Assembly: GCA_943787225.1 (NCBI GenBank)
Contig: CALSLP010000001.1
Coordinates: forward strand, 124,001-188,000
Direction of reading: 5' to 3'
Length of the DNA: 64,000 bases
Origin: an uncultured Alphaproteobacteria bacterium
GTDB lineage: Bacteria > Pseudomonadota > Alphaproteobacteria > MPNO01 > UBA2964
In this document: positions 46,305-53,964 of the stretch, one piece after another
Position numbering within the stretch: the first letter of the stretch is position 1
Layout: every line of letters starts with the position of its first letter
Notes under the pieces: model-generated
Database searches by the model: none
The model's input: the letters and a program-made list of their open reading frames with translations, nothing else
Told to the model about the DNA's origin: nothing
Made by a program: the position numbers and the translations under genes

Positions 46305-47639
46305 TCAACTCGTCGGTCCTCTGTCACTGCTTGGCGTCGGGCCTGGTGGTGGTGCCGCCTCGATCGGACCAACTTCACGTTCGTGCAATTTTTTCATAAC
46401 GGTACGCCACTGCTGGAACTTCGCATCGGCACTGCCTTTCAACTCAACCGTGCTGCCTTCAACCTCAACCACGACTGGTTTCACCTCTGCCGCGAGTGAT
46501 TGGCCAAGCTCTTCCAAGGCACGGGTATGAATTTCCATATCTGCTGCCGCCTGGGTGTTGGCTTCAATTGCGGCCTTAAGCGATGCGGCTAAAACCGTGC
46601 CACCGATGACGGCGCCGGCCGTCCCACAACCGGCGCAACTATTTGTCTGGCTTCCGAGGATAATCAGCCCCACACCGGCGATGCCCCCAAGCACAGCATT
46701 CGTCGTACGCTCGTTTTCCAGGCGTTCGATTTCCCGGACCGCGTTGACCTCAGTCAATCGCGACAGGCGCCACTGCGTATAGGCATCAGCGATGTTCTTC
46801 GCGAGCCCTTCATAGTGCTGGTCGAGCGTATCGATCAACTGGTGCTCGCGCGCGCGGATACGCTGTACTCGCTGGTAATTAGGATCATCTTCGGAGGGTA
46901 ACCTGGCCACAGCGAAGCGCCGCTGGCCGTCCACTGCCGCGTCATTGGACGGCGTCGACGCAAAAAGATTGCCAAAAACATTCGGGGCTTCAGAGGAGGC
47001 CTGCTTGGCCGTTGTTAGGTATCTGGAAAATATCGACGGCGCGAAGTCGCCGGCGAATTTAAGCTCGGCGACCTGCCGAATAGACGTTGTTTCCCCCGCT
47101 GCCAGTTTGCCGCGATACGCCACGATATCGTTCGATATCTGATTATAGACGAACTGAAAAGCTTCGCCGCCCTGTGGAGTACGGTTAAACGTTTCGGTGT
47201 TGACGACACCGGCGTATTCCTTCGAAAACCATTTCATACCGGTCGCATCGCGAATCGAGACCAAAAGCTTCAAAAGTTCGCCGTCAGACTCGAGAATCTC
47301 GCCACTAACAACCACTTCGCCATCATTGCTGTTTGCGGGAACAACACGCACGGGCCCCCAGTGGCCCGAGCGCTGCAGCGTGTCCTTCAGCTTTACGGCC
47401 GTGTAATAGCCCTCGGCCTTTCTGATTTCGACAGACATGCCTCGCGCCTTGGCGCCTTGAGGCAGGCTCCCCGACCTGAAACTATGAATACGAATGCCAA
47501 GCAAATCCTTTTCGGCGACTTCGCCCGCGGATACAGCAAGTTGTGCCCGTTGGCTCGTGACCTTGCGCTTCTCATAAGTCGCGGCACAGCCGGTCGCCAA
47601 CAACAGCGCCACAGATGCGGTGAAGAGATTTCGGATCAT
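46305..47639 (-). CDS. Lipoprotein of the vWA/ExbB operon
   Basis: About 444 residues from ATG 47639. The N-terminus MIRNLFTASVALLLATGCAA has a lipobox (LATGC), so the protein is probably lipid-anchored at the periplasmic face of a membrane. The mature part begins with a domain of ABC-type transport auxiliary-like character (SGHWGPVRVVPA, VVVSGEILESDG), then helical segments, a short hydrophobic glycine-rich stretch (NAVLGGIAGVGLIILG ... AGCGTAGAVIGG) and a Pro-rich tail. Starts further upstream would bury the signal peptide. No firm family assignment. Confidence 0.75.
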   Translation of the reverse strand: MIRNLFTASVALLLATGCAATYEKRKVTSQRAQLAVSAGEVAEKDLLGIRIHSFRSGSLPQGAKARGMSVEIRKAEGYYTAVKLKDTLQRSGHWGPVRVVPANSNDGEVVVSGEILESDGELLKLLVSIRDATGMKWFSKEYAGVVNTETFNRTPQGGEAFQFVYNQISNDIVAYRGKLAAGETTSIRQVAELKFAGDFAPSIFSRYLTTAKQASSEAPNVFGNLFASTPSNDAAVDGQRRFAVARLPSEDDPNYQRVQRIRAREHQLIDTLDQHYEGLAKNIADAYTQWRLSRLTEVNAVREIERLENERTTNAVLGGIAGVGLIILGSQTNSCAGCGTAGAVIGGTVLAASLKAAIEANTQAAADMEIHTRALEELGQSLAAEVKPVVVEVEGSTVELKGSADAKFQQWRTVMKKLHEREVGPIEAAPPPGPTPSSDRGPTS

Positions 47640-47926
47640 CTGGCAGAAGGCCGTTCCGCGCGCAGACCTGTTGTAGAGATGCCAGCCGACGTTTTCGTTC
47701 ATCGTCATTGTTTTGCTATCGACCACACTCGTTTCCTGTTCCAATTTACTTCTAAGGTTTTCATGAACCGGTATATCCCGATAGATTGGGGCGACACCGA
47801 GAGATTACGAGATTTCGCACAACCATTTGATCGGAAAGACTTTACCTCCGTCGCCGGTCACCCGTAAAGCATTCCAGGCTGACGCCCGGCGCGTGATTTC
47901 AAAAGGTGAAAACCCGCCGAGGGATA

Positions 47927-48868
47927 TCATCGAGCGGCCTTCAGCTTGCGGTATTCATTCCACAATTTCTCTTTCATCACCGGATCCGTTTCCCGTTCAG
48001 CCGCTTCCCGAATTTGCCGCATCACAATATCGTCGTCATTGCCATCGCCGCGGCCCTCTTTTGCTGCTGTCGTAGGGTTTGCACCGTTTGGATTGCCCGG
48101 TCCCGCCCCCGGACCGGCCCTTCCCTTAGGGCCGGTGTTTGGCGCACCAGACGACTGTTTTTCTTCTTGATTGGGCCTTCCGGACCTTTGACCGTCCCCA
48201 GGTTTCGTTCCTTCCGCCTTATTACCGGAGCCCGAACGAGAAGAATTATTTTGTCCAGGACCGGACGCTCCCTGAGAATTGCCCTTCTGCCCTTTGTTTC
48301 CCTGGCCGGAGCCGGCGCCTTGCCCGGTTAACGGGCCCCAACCTTTAGAACCGCCGCTACCGCCGGCATTTTGATTTTGCTGCCGTTCACGCAGCGTCTG
48401 TTGTTTCTGACGAAGTTCTTCATCCAGCTCGGATTCCAGGCGCTTCAGCTCCGCTTCCAAACTGCCCAGCTTTTCAGAATCTGTCTTTACTGTGTTGGGC
48501 GGCGGTGGCAGCTTCGCAAGCGCGCCGCTAGATTTGCGAGTCTGGATACAATCGTGACCGGTCAGCGCCTCGTCGCCGCCGATTCTCCTGACAATCTCAC
48601 AGTTTTCCAGTTTCTGGCGGTGGAGGCTGGCAACGAATTCGGCATACTCGGCGGCGTCATCCGCCGAAAGCCTGGCTGCGTTGCGCTCCTCGCGATAGGC
48701 GGCATCTTCCCGGCGCCATTCGGCGCTACTGTTGCTTAAATTTTCAAGGGCGCGAGATAGGTCGCCATTCGCAGGCCGCTCTGCTGCCGCTGCCGGGCTG
48801 ATTGCCAGCAATCCAGACAGAATGCCCGCCGACAATAACGCCAACACTGATTTTCCAGAAAATTTCAT
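47927..48868 (-). CDS. Secreted low-complexity protein, first gene of the vWA/ExbB operon
   Basis: About 313 residues from ATG 48868 (MKFSGKSVLALLSAGILSG) with a signal peptide ending AAAA|ERP. The mature protein has a helical N-terminal part (NSSAEWRREDAAYREERNAA, two conserved-looking Cys), a coiled coil (LEAELKRLESELDEEL), a long Gly/Gln/Ser/Asn-rich disordered region and a charged C-terminus (IVMRQIREAAERETDPVMKE). Function unknown. The 287-base gap to the lipoprotein gene holds nothing recognisable. The IS6 element begins 78 bases upstream, so little native promoter sequence remains. Confidence 0.72.
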   Translation of the reverse strand: MKFSGKSVLALLSAGILSGLLAISPAAAAERPANGDLSRALENLSNSSAEWRREDAAYREERNAARLSADDAAEYAEFVASLHRQKLENCEIVRRIGGDEALTGHDCIQTRKSSGALAKLPPPPNTVKTDSEKLGSLEAELKRLESELDEELRQKQQTLRERQQNQNAGGSGGSKGWGPLTGQGAGSGQGNKGQKGNSQGASGPGQNNSSRSGSGNKAEGTKPGDGQRSGRPNQEEKQSSGAPNTGPKGRAGPGAGPGNPNGANPTTAAKEGRGDGNDDDIVMRQIREAAERETDPVMKEKLWNEYRKLKAAR

Positions 48869-48946
48869 GCGCGAATTGTGTCGGCTAACATCGCCCATGG
48901 TCAACAAAAATCCACGCCACCAACGCTGCAGGCGAAGCCCCGCTTC

Positions 48947-48966
48947 GGCAGTGTCAGACCAAACCG
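48947..48966 (+). repeat. IS6 left terminal inverted repeat
   Basis: GGCAGTGTCAGACCAAACCG pairs with the reverse complement of the right end (GGTGCTGTCAGACTAATGCG), 14 of 20 positions identical with TGTCAGAC shared. Confidence 0.7.
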
Positions 48967-49003
48967 GCTTGAGCGAGGCAAGGCAATTCCGTAGCATCCG
49001 GCG

Positions 49004-49699
49004 ATGAAAAATCCCTTCCGTTATTTCAATAACTCACCCGAGATCATCGACCTCACCGTGATGATGTATATTCGGTATCCGCTTTCGTTGCGGCAGGTTG
49101 AAGATATGTTATTCGAGCGCGGCGTCGACATCTGCCACGAAACTGTTCGTTTCTGGTGGAACCGGTTCAGTCCCATGTTCGCTGCGGAGATCCGGAAACG
49201 ACGCATTCATCATCGATCGTATTCACAATGGCGATGGCACCTGGACGAGGTGTTCGTTCGGATCAACGGTGAAACACATTACCTCTGGCGCGCTGTGGAT
49301 CACGCAGGCGAAGTGCTTGAAGTCTTGGCTACAAAGCGCCGGGATCGCAAGGCTGGGCTGAAGTCTCTCAAACGGACGATGAAACGCTGCGGCCGGCCCT
49401 GGACTATTGTAACGGACCGGCTCCGGTCTTATGGAGCCGCGATGAAAGTGATCGGAAATTTAGAACGTCAGGAATATGGATGCTGGCTCAATAACCGGGC
49501 CGAAAACTCACATCAACCGCTTCGACGACGAGAAGGGGCGATGGCCAGGTTCAGAGGTATCAAGACGCTTCAGAAGTTCGCTTCCGCTCACGCCTCGATC
49601 CACAACCATTTCAATCAGGACCGTCATCTTAACCGCCGCGATCTCTTCAAGAAAAACCGTTCTTCCGCTCTGGCCGAATGGCGTCAGTTGGCTGCCTGA
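49004..49699 (+). CDS. IS6-family transposase
   Basis: A 231-residue DDE transposase. MKNPFRYFNNSPEIIDLTV and YPLSLRQVEDMLFERGVDIC are the family N-terminal signature with an HTH. The triad is in WHLDEVFVRINGETHYLW (Asp), VTDRLRSYGAAMK (Asp) and NNRAENSHQPLRRRE (Glu). The gene looks intact. It fills the element between its inverted repeats. Confidence 0.92.
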   Translation: MKNPFRYFNNSPEIIDLTVMMYIRYPLSLRQVEDMLFERGVDICHETVRFWWNRFSPMFAAEIRKRRIHHRSYSQWRWHLDEVFVRINGETHYLWRAVDHAGEVLEVLATKRRDRKAGLKSLKRTMKRCGRPWTIVTDRLRSYGAAMKVIGNLERQEYGCWLNNRAENSHQPLRRREGAMARFRGIKTLQKFASAHASIHNHFNQDRHLNRRDLFKKNRSSALAEWRQLAA

Positions 49700-49732
49700 A
49701 CTCGATGGTGCCGGGCAATTTGGAGACTGCTT

Positions 49733-49752
49733 CGCATTAGTCTGACAGCACC
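49733..49752 (-). repeat. IS6 right terminal inverted repeat
   Basis: Reverse complement reads GGTGCTGTCAGACTAATGCG and pairs with 48947-48966. It starts 33 bases after the transposase stop. Confidence 0.7.
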
Positions 49753-49806
49753 CCAACCAGCGTTAAAATTTCAAACAGATTTCTATGTCTTATGGAAAAT
49801 TGGTGG
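49753..49806 (+). repeat. 54-bp direct repeat, left copy
   Basis: Starts CCAACCAGCGTTAAAATTTC and ends GAAAATTGGTGG. It matches 62764-62817 in the same orientation with two mismatches (A/G at position 25 and G/A about position 41). It lies directly against the right end of the IS6 element and 283 bases before the first promoter of the stress module. Confidence 0.9.
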
Positions 49807-50088
49807 GCCCGGAGGGAAGCCATCTTAACCTGCTGTTTCAGGTGACAGGCATAAAACCGGAGCGACCGACTGTGCCAACGAGTTAATTCCATACAATGGG
49901 ACATTTTCCATACCAGAAAATGTTGTTTCAAAAACAACCCTTTGGCACGACGAACCGTCCTACGACCACGCAACTAGACACACGTTTAGCCGAGTTCATC
50001 CTACGTTTAAATTGGTTCAACTGTGGATAGGTCGATGCACTTATTCAGTTGCTCACTCGATCTTCTCGACAGTACATCAGTACAACAC
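49807..50088. other. Non-coding region left of the stress module
   Basis: No reading frame here looks like a gene. The stretch contains a small hairpin (GTTGTTT-caa-AAACAAC near 49920-49940). It separates the left 54-bp repeat from the first module promoter. Confidence 0.5.
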
Positions 50089-50118
50089 TGATCCAGATCG
50101 CTTAGCTCCTCGTATAAA
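50089..50118 (+). promoter_or_regulatory. RpoE-type promoter upstream of the DUF6134 operon
   Basis: TGATCC at 50089-50094, exactly 18 bases, then TATAAA at 50113-50118. The -35 and spacer agree with the RpoE consensus of Rhodobacter (TGATCC-N18-TAAGA, from memory). Transcription would start about 50125, right at the ATG at 50126, so the message may be leaderless. Confidence 0.7.
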
Positions 50119-50125
50119 TACTGAA

Positions 50126-50878
50126 ATGAAGAATTTATTTTGGAAAATTTCACCCCGAATTTCAATTGGGGTATGGATCGTGGTGTTTTTCGGCGCAATT
50201 CCAACTTTTGCCTATGCGTCGAATCAAGCTTTGCGAAGTGTCATCCTCAATCCGATTTCCCTCTATGGCGAGGAGATCATTTTTGATGTTTTCAGGGATA
50301 GTGAAAAAGTCGGGAAACACACCGTAAATTTTAAAAGCCTTACTGATAATAAAACCCGAGTTCGTGCCCGCTTCGAGCTTGAAATCACGTTTCTGTCGAT
50401 CCCGTTCTACAGCTACCTTTATCAGTCATCTTCTGTCTGGCAGGCTGGACGTCTTCAAAAACTATATTCCAGCGTTGATGATAATGGCGAAAGGACGTTT
50501 GTCCGAGCAGTGCGCAAGGACGACGGCCTCATGATCGTTGGGTCAAAGAATTCTGTAACCTGGCCGACATCGTTATATCCAACCAATCACTGGAATGCTG
50601 GGGTTCGCGACAGCAAACACGTCCTCAATACACTTACTGGCGAGGTTTCACCGGTAGGTATTACAAAACAGACTGAAGAAAGAATCCAGGCGCAAGGTGG
50701 TTGGGTCTTAGCTAGCCGATACAAGTATTCCGGCTCAATCGACACAACGGTTTGGTATGATCAAAAGGGACGCTGGCTCAAAATGCGTTTTGTTGCCAAG
50801 GATGGCTCGACCATTGATTACCAATGCGTCGTCTGCGGACTCAATACTCAATCAAATGTTCAATCAAAAAGAAACTGA
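50126..50878 (+). CDS. DUF6134-family secreted protein
   Basis: About 250 residues with a signal peptide (ISIGVWIVVFFGAIPTFAYA). The mature part is a beta-rich fold: LYGEEIIFDVFRDSEKVGKH, RARFELEITFLSIPFYSYLY, ESSSVWQAGRLQKLYSS-like strands and LPYTNHWN-like central motif (YPTNHWNAGV), which I assign to the DUF6134 family. It is thought periplasmic, with lipocalin/LolA-like character, and is often found beside SDR and Cfa-type genes in sigma-factor regulons. The product has no known reaction. It heads an operon with an SDR and an NTF2-like gene (1-base gap to the SDR, then an ATGA overlap). Confidence 0.75.
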   Translation: MKNLFWKISPRISIGVWIVVFFGAIPTFAYASNQALRSVILNPISLYGEEIIFDVFRDSEKVGKHTVNFKSLTDNKTRVRARFELEITFLSIPFYSYLYQSSSVWQAGRLQKLYSSVDDNGERTFVRAVRKDDGLMIVGSKNSVTWPTSLYPTNHWNAGVRDSKHVLNTLTGEVSPVGITKQTEERIQAQGGWVLASRYKYSGSIDTTVWYDQKGRWLKMRFVAKDGSTIDYQCVVCGLNTQSNVQSKRN

Positions 50879-50879
50879 C

Positions 50880-51632
50880 ATGGGCTTAGCCTGGGTTACT
50901 GGCGCCGGAACTGGCATCGGGAGTGCCGTATCGCTGGAACTTGTTAAGCGCGGCTGGACAGTCGTGGCAAGCTCACGCACCGAATCCAATTTAAATACTT
51001 TGGCCGAAGAAGCCGCTAACATTGGTGGCTCGATCATACCATTGGCGCTGGATGTTACATTACGTAAGTCAGTGAGAGAGGCCGTTCAATACATAGAGAA
51101 AGAGATAGGCCCCATTGACCTCGCCTTCCTGAATGCGGGGACCTATGTTCAGTTTGGTGTCGAGGAGTTGTCAGTAGAAGTGTTCCAAGGCCAGTTTGAT
51201 CTAAATGTTATGGGTACAGTGAATTGCCTCCAGCCTGCCCTCGAATACATGCGGACAAGAAGAAACGGCCATATTGCTATTGTTTCGTCACTCACAGCCT
51301 ATCGCGGCATCCCGTTTGCCAGCGCTTACGGCGCGACGAAAGCGGCTTTGACAAACATGTGCGAAGCCTTGAAACCAGAGCTCGACCAGTTTGGCATTGA
51401 TTTGTCCGTGATCCATCCAGGCTTTGTGAAGACGCCGCTGACGGATCAGAACGAATTCCCTATGCCGTTCCTGATCGAGGCTGATGACGCCGCGCATCGC
51501 ATCGTTAACGGCCTCGAACATCGAAAATTCGAGATCACTTTCCCCAGACGATTTGCCTTTCTTTTAAAACTTGTCCGGTGTTTACCCTATGGTTTGTATT
51601 TCGCAATAACCCGTAGATTGATCAAGGGATGA
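50880..51632 (+). CDS. Short-chain dehydrogenase/reductase
   Basis: A 250-residue classical SDR. LAWVTGAGTGIGSAV is the TGxxxGxG cofactor turn, LDVT the Asp pocket, FLNAGTY the NAG motif, and SSLTAYRG with SAYGATKAAL give the Ser-Tyr-Lys triad. The C-terminal ~25 residues are hydrophobic (FAFLLKLVRCLPYGLYFAIT), suggesting membrane association and a lipid substrate. The ATG at 50880 follows the upstream stop by one base. NAD(P)-linked oxidation or reduction of a membrane-derived alcohol/ketone is an inference. Confidence 0.88.
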   Translation: MGLAWVTGAGTGIGSAVSLELVKRGWTVVASSRTESNLNTLAEEAANIGGSIIPLALDVTLRKSVREAVQYIEKEIGPIDLAFLNAGTYVQFGVEELSVEVFQGQFDLNVMGTVNCLQPALEYMRTRRNGHIAIVSSLTAYRGIPFASAYGATKAALTNMCEALKPELDQFGIDLSVIHPGFVKTPLTDQNEFPMPFLIEADDAAHRIVNGLEHRKFEITFPRRFAFLLKLVRCLPYGLYFAITRRLIKG

Positions 51633-52054
51633 CTCCAGAAGCCGCATTCGAATTTTATAAACAAACACTCGAAGGACTGACGCGGGACTCAATAGATAAT
51701 CTCGATGCTGTTTGCCGAGTTGATGTTAAATTCAAAGACCCTCTTCATGACCTCAACTCCCGTACTGAAATGAAGCAGGCTTTTTTACGTCTATTCCAGA
51801 CCACACAAGACGTTCGCTATGTTGTTGAGGAATACGCAGTTACCGAGGCTGTCGTCTATTTCCGCTGGCGACTAACGGCGCTGCTTTCGGGAAAGCCTTG
51901 GGAGGTCAACGGTGTGACCCAGGCTAGATTTAACGCAGAAGGCCTGGTTACGGAGCATGTGGAATACTGGGATGCTGCGTCGCAACTTTACGAACACTTT
52001 CCGATAATTGGTCGGCTCTTGCGGTTTCTAAGACATCGGATTGCTGGTTCGTAG
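51629..52054 (+). CDS. NTF2-like/SnoaL-family protein
   Basis: A 141-residue cone-shaped NTF2-like protein. YKQTLEGLTRDSIDNLDAVC, VKFKDPLHDL, VYFRWRLTALLSGKPWEVNG and RFNAEGLVTEHVEYWDAASQ follow the fold's helix and sheet order. It overlaps the SDR stop (ATGA), so it is translationally coupled. Family members act as isomerases, cyclases or binding proteins. The 3' end overlaps the end of the convergent DUF3833 gene by about 107 bases. Confidence 0.85.
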   Translation: MTPEAAFEFYKQTLEGLTRDSIDNLDAVCRVDVKFKDPLHDLNSRTEMKQAFLRLFQTTQDVRYVVEEYAVTEAVVYFRWRLTALLSGKPWEVNGVTQARFNAEGLVTEHVEYWDAASQLYEHFPIIGRLLRFLRHRIAGS

Positions 52055-52612
52055 CGGCCTTGTTTCCGTTTGACGTTTCCTGAGAAATTTTTGAAAAGCT
52101 GATGGTAATCTGGCCGAGTTCTATGCCGAACTTGCTCATGCGCGCCCGGTTCATCAGAACGCCGTGTGGTTGCAAAAACATCCAGTCATCTAGCTGGACA
52201 GCCATTGTGCGCCCCTTGGAAATTTCCAGATCCAGGACATAGCGCCAGTGTAGCGCGTTGCCGCCGACAATACCGGTTGCGACGCCGATGACGTCATCGG
52301 CGCGGCCTTCATAGCTTCCGTCGGCCAGTTTACGAATGCGCCAAACACGATTGCTTTTCTCGCCATCAGCAAATGTAAAATCTTCGTTGAGGGTTAATTC
52401 AGTGCCATCCCATTTACCCTCTATCTCTACGACGAACTGACGCCGGACAGTGCCAAACCTGTCCTCGAACAATCTCCAGGCTCGTGTCTTGCCAGAAAAA
52501 TATTCTTCTAGAACAAAACGCTGGGCTGAATTCTTGAAATATCAGTTTTCATCGAACTACATCCTGTCAGCGCAAGGGTAATCAGGACGACTGCGCATAC
52601 TGTTTTTTTCAT
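51948..52612 (-). pseudogene. DUF3833 lipoprotein, one frame shift
   Basis: The distal frame (from about 52495) reads EEYFSGKTRAWRLFEDRFG, EGKWDGTELTLNEDFTF, GNALHWRYVLDL, DDWMFLQPHGVLMNRARM and KFGIELGQITISF, the DUF3833 fold. Upstream, ATG 52612 begins a signal peptide with lipobox (MKKTVCAVVLI, LTGC at the Cys), but this frame ends at a TAG near 52510. Adding one C in GTTCTAGAAG would join them (FLEEYF). The protein is a lipid-anchored outer- or inner-membrane protein of unknown action. It follows the MFS gene by 23 bases in the FAD/DUF1365/Cfa operon. Confidence 0.78.
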
Positions 52613-52635
52613 GGCCTTCTCTATTCATTATTTCT

Positions 52636-53964
52636 TCAGGTGCGTTTTTCGATGTGTCGGCGAATAACCGCCTGTTTCCTGGCCGTTAAGGGGTAGCGCC
52701 AAAGTAACGAGATCGCCCCCGCTTTTAATACGATGGGAACCACCGCATAGATCATCGCCAATGCGAGAAGATTATTATCTTTAGGCGATAACTGCGGATC
52801 GAAACCAAGTGCATCAAGTATGGGAAAAGCGATTAAGACAGATAGGGCAAAGGACAGCTTTGTGATCATGCTCCAAATGGCAAATAAAGTGCCTGTCGCT
52901 TCGTGACCACTGCGAAAATATTCATATTCGGCAACATCTGCCTGGATCGCTGGCGGTAGTGCCATATCTGCGCCTAAGGCGAGGCCAGTAAGAGCACAGA
53001 TACAGGCGAAGGCGACGATATCGTCCTTGCCGAGCATCGGGACGAGTGCGAAGGCACCGCAAGCGAGGATCATCGCGAAACACCAGCTGCGATGCTTTCC
53101 GACTTTGCCGCTGAGGGCCAGCCAAATGGGGATTCCGATTATGCCTGCTAGGAAATAGATCGTCGTGAGAATTCCGCGTTCTACGTCGCTGGCGGTAAGG
53201 ACATGCTTCATAAAAAGAATAAACAAAACGGCGGGAATGCCATTGGCGAGACTATTGAGAAACCACCCCGCGATGAGGAGCCCGAAAGGCTTATTTCTCT
53301 TTATGGACGCAAGGACTGTTCCCGCAGTCAATCGTGCTGTTCTGAGTTTACGTGTTTCTGGAACAGAAAATAGAAGCACTGGAAACAAAATGAGGCCGAT
53401 CCCAATCGTACCCCAGGCTATGAAGCCGAGTGATATCCGTTCGCTATATCCGTAACCCGCGGCAATGGCGGGGACTGCCGCCGCTGTCAGAATTCCGAGC
53501 AGGGTAAAAACTTCGCGTACCGATGTAATGCGGGTGCGCCCCTGATAATCGTCTGATAACGATGCACCCCATGCGAGATACGGGATGTTTATCAGGGTCC
53601 ATCCTAGATAGAGAAGCGCTGCCCAAAGACCGAGATACCAGGCGCCAACACCATTTTCAGGTGTCAGTAGGTAATAGGCACCTAAGGCACCCAACAACGC
53701 CCCGGCAGCAATTAAAGGTTTGCGTCCACCGCGCCTGGAATTCAGGCGATCGGACGCATAACCAACGACGGGATCTGAAAAGACGTCAAGCGTACGGGCG
53801 GCAAATAGCGCGATACCTGTTGCGGTTAGCCCAAGACCCATCGTTTCGGCGTAGAACGGCGGCAATAACACAAGCAGCGGTATTGTCGGCAGCCCCAGGA
53901 CAAAGGCCACGGATCCATATCTGGCGTCACGCCAGAGGGTTGACCCTGGCATCGGGTTAGTCAC
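52636..53964 (-). CDS. GPH-family MFS transporter (melibiose-type)
   Basis: A 442-residue transporter with 12 helices. ARTLDVFSDPVVGYASDRLNSRRGGRKP is split here as ARTLDVFSDPVVGYASDRLN and the following loop, the GPH cation-binding and motif-A region. TPENGVGAWYLGLW and NIPYLAWGASLSDDY fit the family. GPH members move sugars or small acids with Na+ or H+. In the singlet-oxygen regulon of Rhodobacter a similar transporter accompanies the Cfa-type methyltransferase. Its start overlaps the Cfa stop (ATGA, 53961-53964). Confidence 0.88.
   Translation of the reverse strand: MTNPMPGSTLWRDARYGSVAFVLGLPTIPLLVLLPPFYAETMGLGLTATGIALFAARTLDVFSDPVVGYASDRLNSRRGGRKPLIAAGALLGALGAYYLLTPENGVGAWYLGLWAALLYLGWTLINIPYLAWGASLSDDYQGRTRITSVREVFTLLGILTAAAVPAIAAGYGYSERISLGFIAWGTIGIGLILFPVLLFSVPETRKLRTARLTAGTVLASIKRNKPFGLLIAGWFLNSLANGIPAVLFILFMKHVLTASDVERGILTTIYFLAGIIGIPIWLALSGKVGKHRSWCFAMILACGAFALVPMLGKDDIVAFACICALTGLALGADMALPPAIQADVAEYEYFRSGHEATGTLFAIWSMITKLSFALSVLIAFPILDALGFDPQLSPKDNNLLALAMIYAVVPIVLKAGAISLLWRYPLTARKQAVIRRHIEKRT

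Larger units (their letters stand above)
48947..49752 (+). mobile_element. IS6-family insertion sequence
   Basis: An element of 806 bp with one transposase gene and imperfect 20-bp terminal inverted repeats. Flanking 8-mers (CCCGCTTC left, CCAACCAG right) differ, so no target duplication is seen, as is common when IS6 elements mediate cointegrates or deletions. Its right end abuts a 54-bp sequence that recurs at 62764. Confidence 0.82.
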
